Positions 28,284-37,479 of a stretch of 64,000 nucleotides of DNA are shown piece by piece. Position numbers and translations under genes: made by a program. Position 1 is the first letter of the stretch, and the number at the start of each line of letters is the position of its first letter. A model generated the notes under the pieces. It made no database searches and had not been told where the DNA came from. It worked only from the letters and a program-made list of their open reading frames with translations. The stretch is from contig JADCGR010000004.1 in the NCBI GenBank assembly GCA_020248905.1, positions 62,001 to 126,000 on the forward strand, in the 5' to 3' direction. The DNA comes from Curvibacter sp. (lineage in GTDB: Bacteria; Pseudomonadota; Gammaproteobacteria; Burkholderiales; Burkholderiaceae_C).

Positions 28284-30728
28284 ATGCATGAGGCGCCGTC
28301 ACACTCACCCGCCCGACTCCTGACGCTGGCCCTCATCGGCTGGATCGCCGGCCTCACCCTCCAGCTTCAGGAGCATGAGCTCGGGTCCGGCGCCACTTAC
28401 GGCCTGCAGGCGGCCGGCGGACTCGCGTGCCTGCTGCTGGCACTGCGCGTTCGGCTGCCCTGGGTCAGGCCAGCCTTGGCCTTCCTTGCGGCCGCGCTTC
28501 TTTGCCATGCCAGCACAGGACTGCGCGCGCTGCACTACCAGCGGGGCTCACTTGATCCTGCGCTCGAAGGCCGCGACCTGAGCGTAACCGGGCGCATCGG
28601 CGCCATGCCGCAGTTCGGCGTGGACAGCACGCGCTTTCGCTTCATCGTCGAGCAGGCCGAGCTGGACGGTCATGACGTACGTGTGCCACAGCAACTCATG
28701 CTGAGCTGGTACGGCGGCTTGCGCAGCGAGGACGGCGCAGCGCCGGAGCCATACATGCGGGCTCCAGGGCTACAGGCGGGCGACCGCTGGCAGTTCAATG
28801 TTCGCCTACGCGCCCCGCACGGTGCGCGCAATCCCGGTGGCTTTGATTTCGAACTCTGGCTTTGGGAGCAGGGTCTGCAGGCGAACGGCTATGTACGCAC
28901 CGGGCGACGCGATCCACCACCCCAGCGGCTGGGCGCCAGCAGCGCGCATCCCATCGAGAGCGCGCGCCAGTCGGTACGCGATGCAATCTCACAACGGGCC
29001 CCGGCCACCACCGACAGCCCGCGCGATGAGGCCCGATTCCGCGCACTGGGCATCGTCGCCGCACTTGTGACCGGCGACCAGCAGGCCATCGCCCGCAGCG
29101 ACTGGGACGTCTTCCGCGCCACGGGCGTGGCCCACCTGATGAGCATCTCGGGACTGCACATCACGCTGTTCGCCTGGCTGGCGGCGCGCCTGCTGCGCAG
29201 CCTCTGGCGCGCTTCACCGCGCCTGTGCCTGCTGTACCCGGCGCAGCACGCCGGCCTGCTCGGCGGGCTGCTACTGGCCGCGGCCTATGCGCTGTTCAGC
29301 GGTTGGGGGGTGCCAGCGCAGCGCACGGTACTGATGCTGGCCACTGTCTCCGTGCTGCGGCTGAGCGCGCGCCGCTGGCCCTGGCCCCAGCTCTGGCTAC
29401 TGATCGCCGCAGTGGTACTGGTGGCCGATCCCTGGGCGCTGCTGCAGCCCGGCTTCTGGCTCAGCTTCGTCGCGGTCGGTGTGCTGTTTGCCGGCGCCGG
29501 TACAAGCCAGGACGAAGGTGGCGCCACGCCGCGCCTGCGCGAGCGGGTGCAGGGGCTGCTACGCGAGCAGCTGCTCATCTCGCTGGCGCTTGCGCCGCTG
29601 AGCCTGCTGTTCTTCGGCCAGGTGTCGCTGGTCGGCCTGCTGGCCAATCTGCTGGCCATCCCCTGGGTCACGCTGCTCGTCACGCCGCTGGCCTTGCTCG
29701 GTGCCCTGTGGGGAACGCTATGGGACGCAGCCGCGTGGGCCGTTCTCGGGCTCAATGCCGTGCTGCAGGTCATGGCCGACTGGCCGCTGGCGACCTACTC
29801 CGTCGCCAAGGCGCCGCTGTGGGCCGGCATCGCCGGTGTGCTGGGCGGACTGCTGCTGGTCTTGCGTATGCCCTGGAGCCTTCGTCTGTGCGGCCTGCCC
29901 TTGCTGCTGCCCGTGCTGCTTTGGCAGCCCCGATCGCCGGAGCCGGGACAGTTTGAGCTGCTGGCAGCCGATATCGGCCAGGGCAATGCAGTGCTCGTGC
30001 GCACTGCCAGTCATGCCCTGCTCTACGACGCTGGCCCCCGGCACGCCAACGACAGCGATGCCGGCCAGCGCGTGCTGGTGCCTTTGCTACGCGCGCAGGG
30101 CGTACAGCTGAACATGCTGGTGCTCAGCCATCGCGACAGCGATCACATCGGAGGTGCAGCGGCCGTCATGGGTGCGCAGCCGCAGGCCGCTTTGCTGACC
30201 TCGCTGGATGCCGATCACGAACTGCTGGCCGGGCGTGACGCCGAGCGCTGCAGCGCTGGCCAGAGCTGGGAATGGGATGGCGTGCGCTTTGAGGTCTTGC
30301 ATCCGCAAGCCGCTGACTACGAACGGGCACGCCGCAGCAATACCCTGTCTTGCGTGCTGCGTATCGGCAATGGCGGCCGTGCCGCGCTGCTGGCCGGCGA
30401 CATCGAAAAGGCGCAGGAGGCCAAGCTTGTTGCGGCCGGCGCCAACCTCAAGGCAGACTGGCTGCTGGTCCCCCATCACGGCAGCAAGACGTCCAGCACA
30501 CCGGGCTTTCTTGACGCAGTGTCCCCGCAGGTGGCGGTGTTCCAGACCGGCTACCGAAATCGATACGGCCATCCAGCGACGGAGGTCATGACACGGTACA
30601 CGGACCGCAGTGTCCGGGTCCTGGACAGCCCGCGCTGTGGCGCGGCGCAATGGCATTCCGCCGAGCCGACACAGCTACGCTGCGAGCGCCGGGACCAGCC
30701 ACGCTATTGGCACCACCGGATTCCATAG
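28284..30728 (+). CDS. comEC: DNA internalization-related competence protein ComEC/Rec2
   Basis: 814-residue inner-membrane channel that passes single-stranded DNA into the cytoplasm during natural transformation. The order is N-terminal membrane segments, a DUF4131-like OB region, the competence membrane domain starting around LMSISGLHITLFAWLAARLL (about residue 285) with many helices to about residue 540, then a metallo-beta-lactamase domain with LSHRDSDHIGGAAAVMG (about residue 613) and WLLVPHHGSKTSSTPGFLDA (about residue 728). Length and domain set are complete, so DNA uptake machinery may be functional, although the TfoX-domain gene at 15023 is broken. No close partner gene is adjacent. 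Confidence 0.94.
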   Translation: MHEAPSHSPARLLTLALIGWIAGLTLQLQEHELGSGATYGLQAAGGLACLLLALRVRLPWVRPALAFLAAALLCHASTGLRALHYQRGSLDPALEGRDLSVTGRIGAMPQFGVDSTRFRFIVEQAELDGHDVRVPQQLMLSWYGGLRSEDGAAPEPYMRAPGLQAGDRWQFNVRLRAPHGARNPGGFDFELWLWEQGLQANGYVRTGRRDPPPQRLGASSAHPIESARQSVRDAISQRAPATTDSPRDEARFRALGIVAALVTGDQQAIARSDWDVFRATGVAHLMSISGLHITLFAWLAARLLRSLWRASPRLCLLYPAQHAGLLGGLLLAAAYALFSGWGVPAQRTVLMLATVSVLRLSARRWPWPQLWLLIAAVVLVADPWALLQPGFWLSFVAVGVLFAGAGTSQDEGGATPRLRERVQGLLREQLLISLALAPLSLLFFGQVSLVGLLANLLAIPWVTLLVTPLALLGALWGTLWDAAAWAVLGLNAVLQVMADWPLATYSVAKAPLWAGIAGVLGGLLLVLRMPWSLRLCGLPLLLPVLLWQPRSPEPGQFELLAADIGQGNAVLVRTASHALLYDAGPRHANDSDAGQRVLVPLLRAQGVQLNMLVLSHRDSDHIGGAAAVMGAQPQAALLTSLDADHELLAGRDAERCSAGQSWEWDGVRFEVLHPQAADYERARRSNTLSCVLRIGNGGRAALLAGDIEKAQEAKLVAAGANLKADWLLVPHHGSKTSSTPGFLDAVSPQVAVFQTGYRNRYGHPATEVMTRYTDRSVRVLDSPRCGAAQWHSAEPTQLRCERRDQPRYWHHRIP

Positions 30729-30800
30729 GGGGCTTCTTGGAGCCATCAGTCTTTGAACAGGCGGCGGTCCGCATAATGGCTGTCACGGAGAACAGAGGTA

Positions 30801-30820
30801 GCAGGTTGCAGGTTGCAGGT
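30801..30820. repeat. seven-base tandem repeat before the HDOD remnant
   Basis: GCAGGTT is repeated two full times plus six bases (30801-30820), immediately at the start of the decayed HDOD frame. It shares the GTTGC core with the inverse-orientation heptads at 27224. Confidence 0.6.
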
Positions 30821-31703
30821 GGACGAGATTGACCGCCAGCTTGACCTGGCCCGGGCCAACGGTTCGGTGCGCGACATCGCGATCCCGCCCGGAGTTGCTC
30901 ATCGCGCTGATGCACGAGAAGCGCCAGCCCGAGCTCGATCCGACGGAGGTAACCCGCATCGCGGCCAGTGACGTAGCCCTGGCCGCGGCGCTGATACGCG
31001 TGGCCAACGCCCCGCCTTCAGCCGGGCCCGGCAGGGTATAACGGCCGCTGAAGCGGTGTCTTTCCTGGGCATGGGCCAGACAGCGGCCATCCTGTCCCGC
31101 TTTCTGGCCCGGCAGACCATATCTGTGAACGCAACGCCGCTGGACCATTTCTGCGAAACCTCCACTCGGCGCTCGCTGTACATGGCCTTCCTGGCGCGCC
31201 AGCTCTGCGGTGTGGACGCCAAGGTCGCGCAGACCCGCGGCCTGCTCCCGTATGTCAGGCCTCCCAACTTCCTGCAGGGCCTACGCGGCTACAGCGGCAC
31301 GCTGTCGCAGGCAATGGCGCGGGTGGACCGCAGAGCTTCACGGAAACCGTGACCGCTGCCCACCGCACCGGCCATGCGGTGGTGGGAGCTATTGCTGCGC
31401 ACCTGACGGCTGCCGCCCCTCATCGCCTTCGCGATCCGACTGCACCACGATTTCGCCACTCTGCGGGACAACTCCATGCCGGCGAGGGTACGCACGCTGG
31501 TCGCGGTCGCGACCGTCGCCGAACACCTGGTGGCATACTTCGAAAGTGTGGCCACGCAGACGGGGTGGGAGCGGCATGGCGCCGCCTGCTTGGTTTACCT
31601 GCAGCTGGCGGATTCAGAAGCCGAACTCCGGATCGACACGCTGCATCCCGTGTTTGAGACAGTCAGGCTGGGCCGAGCATCGGCCCGTGACAGGGCGGCC
31701 TGA
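30819..31703 (+). pseudogene. HDOD domain protein, multiply frameshifted
   Basis: Pieces in successive frames reconstruct one HDOD protein of about 290 residues. They are VDEIDRQLDLARANGSVRDI (from 30819), ELLIALMHEKRQPELDPTEV and onward (to about 31030), AVSFLGMGQTAAILSRFLAR (31026-31335), TAAHRTGHAVVGA (about 31349) and RLPPLIAFAIRLHHDFATLR to FETV (31409-31665). At least four frame changes, near 30888, 31030, 31335 and 31405, separate them, far more than sequencing error would explain. HDOD proteins are signalling scaffolds, often tied to motility or stress. Its 3' end overlaps the antisense end of mltB. Confidence 0.85.
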
Positions 31704-32797
31704 CGCGCGGCAGCCACGGCCTGGCCAAGTTCAATCACCGCCAGCGCGTAGTAGCTGCTCCAGTTGTAGCGTGTCACGACGTAGAAGTTCTCGGTGCCGG
31801 CAACATAGCTGGGCGAGTACTCTCCGTTTTGCAACTCAATCAGCGCCAGCGGGCCGACGTGCTGGCGCGCGTCCGTTCCCAGCAATACGCCCCTGGCCTC
31901 GAGCTGCTCCACCGGAAAGGTGGGCCGGATGTCGGGCGCCAGCAGGGCTTGCATGTCCAGACGCTCGTAATCGAAATCCACCGGGTAATGCGTGGGCATG
32001 CCCGGCTTCCAGTTGAAGGCCTTGAAGTAATGCGCCACGGAGCCGATGGCGTCGGCCGGACTTGCACCCAGATCGACGCGGCCATCACCATCGAAATCCA
32101 CGGCGTAGCGGGCCCAGCTGGAGGGCATGAACTGCGGGATCCCCATGGCCCCTGCATAGCTGCCACGCACCTTGAAAGGGTCCAGTCCCGCCTGGTGCTG
32201 CTGCTTGAGAAACTCCCCAAGCTCGGCCCGGAAAAATGCCGTACGGGCGACGGCGCGCGGATGCTCGGAGGGGAAGTCCAGCGCCAGCGTTGCGAGGGCC
32301 TCGATCACGCGGTAGCGTCCGAGATGGCGGCCGTAGTAGGTCTCGACGCCAACGATGCCGATGATGATTTCCGCGGGTACGCCGTAGCTGGCGCTCGCAC
32401 GCTCCAGCAGTTCGCGATGCGTATCCCAAAATGCCAGGCCGGCCTGGATCCGCTCGGTTTCCAGAAAGCGGCTGCGGTACTGCAACCAGTTGCGCGGTGA
32501 GGTCACGGGCGGCGGTACGATGAGCCGGGCGACCTGAGGAACAAATCGGGCCTTGCCCAGGGTGCGGCGTACCCACTTGGCGTCCAGTCCGTGCTGCCGC
32601 GCAATCTCGTCGGCCAGAGCCATTGCCTCGGGCCTTGATGCGTAGGGGGGGCCACTGCCTTCGATCAACTGCGGCGCGCTGTCCTGCACCCGCTTGAGAC
32701 GCGGCTTCGCGGGGTTGGCCTGGGCCGGCACGAGACTGGCCAGAAGACAAAGCAGCAGCACGAGCCAGTGCAGTCGGGAGGTCGGGGATCGCTTCAC
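31595..32797 (-). CDS. mltB: lytic murein transglycosylase B
   Basis: 400-residue peptidoglycan lytic enzyme cleaving the MurNAc-GlcNAc bond with 1,6-anhydro product formation. A signal peptide covers residues 1-27. The catalytic glutamate is E152 in IVGVETYYGRHLG, and other family blocks are GSYAGAMGIPQFMPSSWARY (about residue 222) and the final FYVVTRYNWSSYYALAVIEL. The last ~35 residues (after VIELGQAVAAARQ) do not look like MltB; they are the antisense of the HDOD remnant, so the natural stop was probably lost at a rearrangement joint. The start overlaps the tgpA stop by three bases, placing it in an operon with tgpA. Confidence 0.9.
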   Translation of the reverse strand: MKRSPTSRLHWLVLLLCLLASLVPAQANPAKPRLKRVQDSAPQLIEGSGPPYASRPEAMALADEIARQHGLDAKWVRRTLGKARFVPQVARLIVPPPVTSPRNWLQYRSRFLETERIQAGLAFWDTHRELLERASASYGVPAEIIIGIVGVETYYGRHLGRYRVIEALATLALDFPSEHPRAVARTAFFRAELGEFLKQQHQAGLDPFKVRGSYAGAMGIPQFMPSSWARYAVDFDGDGRVDLGASPADAIGSVAHYFKAFNWKPGMPTHYPVDFDYERLDMQALLAPDIRPTFPVEQLEARGVLLGTDARQHVGPLALIELQNGEYSPSYVAGTENFYVVTRYNWSSYYALAVIELGQAVAAARQAALSRADARPSLTVSNTGCSVSIRSSASESASCR

Positions 32798-34806
32798 GTC
32801 GGCCAGCTCAATTGCTTCATTTCTCGTCGGAGGGTTGCCAGGTCAGTCGCGCCAGCCGAGCCCTGGGGCGCATATCGATGGCGCTCGAAGCGCTGCAGCC
32901 ACGCCGCGATTGCCTGCACACGATTGTCGGCGGGATCGTGCCGCTGCGCCAGCATGCGGGCCAGTTCGCGTGGCGTGGCCGCCTCACCCGGCTGCAGACC
33001 GGCACGTTCCAGCCTGCGGCGCACCCGACCGAGCAAACGAACCCAGGGATCCTGTCGCCGCCGCTCCCAGCGCGCCCAGGCTGCACCCCCCGCAGCGGCC
33101 AAAATCACTGCGGCCAACAAGAGCTTGGTCAAGTCCTCCCAGCCAGGTGACTCGAATCCCAGAGCGCTCAACAGCTTGAGTTGGCGGCCCTGTGTGTAGT
33201 TGAGCACGCGTTGATTCCACGCGTTGTTCACGGCCTCCCACAGCTTCCTCAGCGTCAGCGCCACAACAGGGCTGACCACCGTTTCGACCGCTGCACCGAC
33301 CACCCCGCGCGGCGGCCGTAGGCGCTGCAGGGAACCGGTGCGCCCGGGCATCACCGCAGCCGTGGGGTCCACGCGCACCCAGCCCCGTCCCTCAAACCAG
33401 ACCTCGGTCCAGGCATGGGCGTCGCTTTGCCGCACCACCCAGAAGTTGTCGACCGTATTGAGCTCCCCGCCCTGGTAGCCCGTGATGATGCGCGATGGAA
33501 TCCCGACCGCGCGCATGAGCACGGCAAAGGCCGACGCCATGTGCTCGCAGAAACCTACTTTGCGGTCGAACCAGAACTCATCGGCGGTGTGCTCGCCGAA
33601 CACTCCGGGCTCCAGGGTGTACGTGTAGCCGCCGGTACGCAGGTGCTGCAGCACCGCATTGACCAGCGCCTCGCTATCGTTACCGTGCTGCCGGCGCAGG
33701 TCCATGGCCCACTGCAGGGTGCGGGGGTTGTTGCCATTGGGCAAGGCGAGGTAGTCGCTCAGGCTGGCCGTCATGCGCAGCGGGCCGTGGCGGAACTCCA
33801 GGTAACTGCTGGCCTCGTAGCGCAAAAGGTCCGTGACCGCGTTGCTGGCGACCCACTGGAGCTCCTCGCTCATGCGGGCGCGCAGGTCGCCGGGCAGCAC
33901 GGGCGCCTCGGCCGGCGCGTCCAGGGTCAGCAGCCAAGGGCGCTTGTGGGGCTCGAGCGTGACCTCGTAGCGCACCGGCTGGCCGGCCCCCCGAAGATCG
34001 GCCCGGACCTGCTGGTCGGGCGGAAAGGTCGCCTGCAAGGGGCGCCATTCCCTGCCATCGAAGGTCGACAGGACTGGCCCGCGGAAATAAAGCAGGCCAT
34101 TAGGTGGTGGATCGGGATCCTTGAAGCGCACCCGCAGGGCGATGCCGTCGTCGAGCGCGAGGTTGTTGATCTCTCCGATCCGCATTTGACCCGACAGGCC
34201 GCTGCGCCCTGCCATGGCGTCGCCGGGTGCGCCCCACAGGGGTGCCATACGCGGGAAAAGGATGAAGAGCAGCACCATGATCGGCGCGCCCAGCAGGGCC
34301 ATGCGCAGGGACAGGCGTGCTGACTGCCATAGCGAGGGACGGCCTGCGGGCATGTGGCTGTTGACCAGGGCCGTCAGCAGGCCCAGCAGTGCGAGCAGCA
34401 TGGCGCCCGCCGTGGCCAGCGTCTGGGAGTAGAAGAAGTTCGTCAGCATCGTGAAGAAGCCGAGGAAGAACACCACAAAGGCATCCCGCCGCGCCCGCAG
34501 CTCCAGCGTCTTGAGCGCCAGCAGAACGACGATCAGCGTGACCCCGGCGTCGCGCCCGAGCAGGGTGCGGTGGGTGAACCAGGTCGCTCCCACCGTGGCC
34601 AGCAGAGCCAGCAGCAGCCACCAACGCCCCGGGAGGGGGCGCAGGCTTAGCGCAAGCCAGCCGCGCCAGGCGAGCATGGCCGCAGCCAGGGTGCTGCACC
34701 ACCAGGGCAGGTGGGAGGCATGGGGCAGCAGCACCCAGGCAATCACAGCCAGCAGGAAGAGGGTGTCGCGGCTGTCTCGCGGTAGCTTGGCAAAGAAGCG
34801 GTTCAT
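32794..34806 (-). CDS. DUF3488/transglutaminase-domain membrane protein (TgpA-like)
   Basis: 670-residue protein with about seven N-terminal membrane segments (DUF3488), a periplasmic transglutaminase-like domain and a C-terminal membrane helix plus DUF4129-type tail. The catalytic triad is visible as VGFCEHMASAFAVLMRAVGI (Cys, about 420), SDAHAWTEVWFEGRGW (His, about 464) and RVDPTAAV (Asp, about 479). In Pseudomonas, TgpA is essential and its gene follows moxR-DUF58. Here it lies on the opposite strand about 4.5 kb from them, with mltB downstream, as if a block had been inverted. Confidence 0.9.
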   Translation of the reverse strand: MNRFFAKLPRDSRDTLFLLAVIAWVLLPHASHLPWWCSTLAAAMLAWRGWLALSLRPLPGRWWLLLALLATVGATWFTHRTLLGRDAGVTLIVVLLALKTLELRARRDAFVVFFLGFFTMLTNFFYSQTLATAGAMLLALLGLLTALVNSHMPAGRPSLWQSARLSLRMALLGAPIMVLLFILFPRMAPLWGAPGDAMAGRSGLSGQMRIGEINNLALDDGIALRVRFKDPDPPPNGLLYFRGPVLSTFDGREWRPLQATFPPDQQVRADLRGAGQPVRYEVTLEPHKRPWLLTLDAPAEAPVLPGDLRARMSEELQWVASNAVTDLLRYEASSYLEFRHGPLRMTASLSDYLALPNGNNPRTLQWAMDLRRQHGNDSEALVNAVLQHLRTGGYTYTLEPGVFGEHTADEFWFDRKVGFCEHMASAFAVLMRAVGIPSRIITGYQGGELNTVDNFWVVRQSDAHAWTEVWFEGRGWVRVDPTAAVMPGRTGSLQRLRPPRGVVGAAVETVVSPVVALTLRKLWEAVNNAWNQRVLNYTQGRQLKLLSALGFESPGWEDLTKLLLAAVILAAAGGAAWARWERRRQDPWVRLLGRVRRRLERAGLQPGEAATPRELARMLAQRHDPADNRVQAIAAWLQRFERHRYAPQGSAGATDLATLRREMKQLSWPT

Positions 34807-35165
34807 GATGGTGCAGAGGCGGACGCACTACGAAGCTGACAATACCCGACAATCGGGCGTTTGGCAGCCTGCAACCCTAAGGAAGGCTTGGACAAGTCCC
34901 GACATGCGCGTTCGAGTCAAGAATGGGATGATTTGCCCGCCAATATCGCGCGTCGTGTGCCCGCAGGCACATGCAAGCGATTGGGTGGGCAGAGGGCGCG
35001 CTTTGACCGAACCCCTTCGGGGGCGCGGTTTTGCGGGCGGTCCGCTTCGTTGCGAAACCAGGCAAGCCGTCCAGGCTTGCCTAGGGTTTTGAGCCTTGCG
35101 GCGCACCCCGAAAAATCCACGCCGCGCACGGCGCGACTTGTTCAGACCTTTACCAAGGAGACCCC
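34807..35165. other. 359-base intergenic region with hairpins, no gene recognised
   Basis: Between the divergent starts of tgpA and the RidA-like gene I see no supported coding sequence or known RNA. There are three inverted repeats: TGTGCC/GGCACA (34956-34961, 34966-34971), CCCC/GGGG around a TTC loop (35012-35022), and GGCAAGCC/GGCTTGCC (35061-35068, 35074-35081). The last is followed by TAGGGTTTT and could be a rightward terminator of an unseen transcript. It may be another dispersed structured element or a rearrangement scar; promoters for both genes should lie here. Confidence 0.5.
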
Positions 35166-35621
35166 ATGAACGTCCATGAAAGAATGAAGCAACTTGGCAT
35201 CAACCTGCCCCCCGTGGCCGTACCGGCCGCAGCCTATGTACCCTATGTACAGATCGGCAAGCTGGTCTTCCTGAGCGGCCACATCGCCAAGCGGGAGGGC
35301 CAGCCCTGGGTCGGCCAGCTGGGCAAGACCATGGGGACGGACGAGGGCAAGGCCGCTGCGCGGGCCATCGCCATCGACCTGATGGGCACGCTGCAGGCGG
35401 CTGTGGGCGATCTCAATCGCGTACGGCGGATCGTCAAGGTCATGTCGCTCGTCAATTCCACCCCGGATTTCACGGAGCAGCACCTCGTGACCAACGGTGC
35501 GAGCGAGCTTCTGGGCGAAGTCTTCGGGGAACGCGGGGCGCATGCGCGCAGCGCCTTTGGCGTGGCGCAGATCCCGATGGGTGCTTGCGTGGAGATTGAA
35601 CTGATTGCCGAAGTGGACTGA
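35166..35621 (+). CDS. RidA family protein (YjgF/UK114 type)
   Basis: 151-residue member of the RidA superfamily, trimeric proteins of which some hydrolyse reactive enamine/imine intermediates of amino-acid metabolism. It shows [20 protein letters not shown] at about residue 22, [20 protein letters not shown] at about residue 81, and the C-terminal [19 protein letters not shown]. It is about 20 residues longer than classic RidA and belongs to the longer, less studied subgroup, so imine deaminase activity is not assured. An AAGGAGA ribosome-binding site lies seven bases before the ATG. Confidence 0.9.
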   Translation: MNVHERMKQLGINLPPVAVPAAAYVPYVQIGKLVFLSGHIAKREGQPWVGQLGKTMGTDEGKAAARAIAIDLMGTLQAAVGDLNRVRRIVKVMSLVNSTPDFTEQHLVTNGASELLGEVFGERGAHARSAFGVAQIPMGACVEIELIAEVD

Positions 35622-35661
35622 GGCGCGTTTCCCTTCCGGACTGATCTGTCCCGTATCGGAC

Positions 35662-36945
35662 TCAGAAGCTTTTCCACTTGAGATCGTCGCTGGACCTGCG
35701 CGCTGCCGGCGAGGTGGGCGGCACGGCGCCGACGGCGCTGGGGGCGGTTTCCCTAACCCGGCGATGCAGGCGCTGCGGCGCTGCTCGCCGGCGCGGGCCG
35801 CCTCCACTGCGGCATTGAGCGCGAGGATGTTGGTTTGGAAGGCGACGCCGTCAATCACACCGATGATGTCTGCAATCTTCTTGCCGCTGGCCTTGACTTC
35901 GTCCACGGTACGGACGACCTCCTGAACGACCGTATCACCCCGTTGCGCCTCAAAGGAAGCGCTGGACGCCAGCTGCGATGTTTGCCGGGCCTTGCGCGTG
36001 CTGCGCCGCACGGTGCTGGTGAGCTGCTCCATCGCCGAGGCCGTCGCCTGCAGGTCGCCCGAGGTCTGCTCGGTACGCGTGGACAGATCCTGTTTGCCCG
36101 ATGCGATCTCCGCGCTGGCGTGAGCATTGCCGTCGGCGCTCTTGCGAACCGGCTGCACCATGCGCGCGAGCGACTCGTCCATGCGATGTAGCGAGACTTC
36201 ATCAGGCCGCCGAACTCGTCACCGCGCGAGGTATCAATGTCGGCGCTCAGGTCACTCCCAGCGATGCCCGCGGCCAGGGCATCGGTGCCTCGCAACGGCT
36301 CGCGGATTGAGCGCATCAGCAGACCCTCGCCCACGCGTATCAGAGCAACGATCACGACCATCGCAGCCACCGCGATCTGGGTGGTCATCGAGCGGGCGTC
36401 CCTCATCTGAGCGGTAAAGCGCTGCTCAGTCGCTTCCTCCAGCTCCACCAGACCGCGCAACGCGGCGAGGTAGGCATTGGCGTCGGGCAGATGTCGCTCG
36501 TTCACGATCTTCCGCGCCCCTTGGCTGTCGCCAGCTGACCTGGCTTTCTGGGCTTCGTTGCGCACGTCTATCATCGCCCGCCGGCTGCTCGGGATCTTCT
36601 CCATCTGGGCCTTTTCGTCGCCGCTCAGCGCCATGACCTCAATGGATTCCTGCCCCTTGGAGATGCGTGCAGAGGTGGTCTTGACGTCTTCCGCCAGACG
36701 GCTTTCGAGCCCGGGATCGAACGGAGGATCATGGCGAAGGTCCGCGCCGCATTGGCCTCGGTCAATCCCGCCGGGCTGCTCGCCGGCGTCACGCGGGCGT
36801 TGATGGACCGGGCCGTCTCTTCGCTCACGGCGTTCAATCGCGCCGAGCGCGCGGCGGCAAAGGCGATCAGAGGCGGGAGGGAAGCAACGATCACCGCAAC
36901 GGCCAGCCAGACCTTGGTCGCCGCTTGCATATTGCGAAGGTTCAT
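35662..36945 (-). pseudogene. methyl-accepting chemotaxis protein with frameshifts and internal deletion
   Basis: A chemoreceptor is recognisable in three frames. From ATG 36945, MNLRNMQAATKVWLAVAVIV and a periplasmic start run to about 36717. After a frame change come the rest of the sensor domain, a second membrane segment and a HAMP-like region ending [10 protein letters not shown] (about 36200). After another change comes the first signalling helix to [16 protein letters not shown] (about 35780). The rest of the kinase-control hairpin is deleted, yet an Ala/Pro tail ending [10 protein letters not shown] and a stop at 35662-35664 survive in a third frame. It cannot signal. folK lies just beyond its start. 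Confidence 0.88.
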
Positions 36946-36997
36946 GCATGGGCTCTCCCAAAAGGACGGCCGATTCCAGTCTGCCGCTTCCCGAAAG

Positions 36998-37477
36998 TCA
37001 ACTTGCGGGCAGCGTTTCGACCGCCTGCCCGAGAACGGCCTGCCGCTGCGACGCGCTGACCCGCTCAGGGGCGATCTCGGCCAGGGGTAGCAGCACAAAG
37101 GCCCGCTGCAGCATGCGCGGATGCGGCACGGTCAGCCGCGGATCCTCGAGCCGCAGGTCCCCATAAAGCAATAGGTCCAGGTCGAGGGTGCGAGGGGCGT
37201 TGCGCCACGGCCGCTCGCGACCCGCAGCCAGCTCGAGGCGCTGCAGTTCGGCCAGCAGGGCGTAAGGATCCAGCGTCGTGTGCAACAGGGCCACGGCATT
37301 GATGAAGTCCGGCCCGCTCGCATCGACCGGCGCGCTGCGGTAGAGCGAGGATGCACGGACACAACGCGTCTGCGGCAGCGCGTCCAGGTCGCGAAGCGCC
37401 TGTCGGACAGCGGCGGGCGCATCGCCCAAATTGGCACCCAGCCCCACACAGGCCTGCACCTCGGCGATCCCGGCCAT
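36998..37477 (-). CDS. folK: 2-amino-4-hydroxy-6-hydroxymethyldihydropteridine pyrophosphokinase
   Basis: 159-residue folate biosynthesis kinase that pyrophosphorylates hydroxymethyldihydropterin from ATP. Conserved parts are CVGLGANLGDAPAAVRQALR (residues 10-29), the SLYRSAPVDASGPDFINAVA segment, and the catalytic block ERPWRNAPRTLDLDLLLYGD (about residue 87) with the magnesium-binding DLD. The length is standard. It follows pcnB by two bases on the same strand, an arrangement common in proteobacteria, so the genes form one transcript. Confidence 0.95.
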   Translation of the reverse strand: MAGIAEVQACVGLGANLGDAPAAVRQALRDLDALPQTRCVRASSLYRSAPVDASGPDFINAVALLHTTLDPYALLAELQRLELAAGRERPWRNAPRTLDLDLLLYGDLRLEDPRLTVPHPRMLQRAFVLLPLAEIAPERVSASQRQAVLGQAVETLPAS

Positions 37478-37479
37478 GG

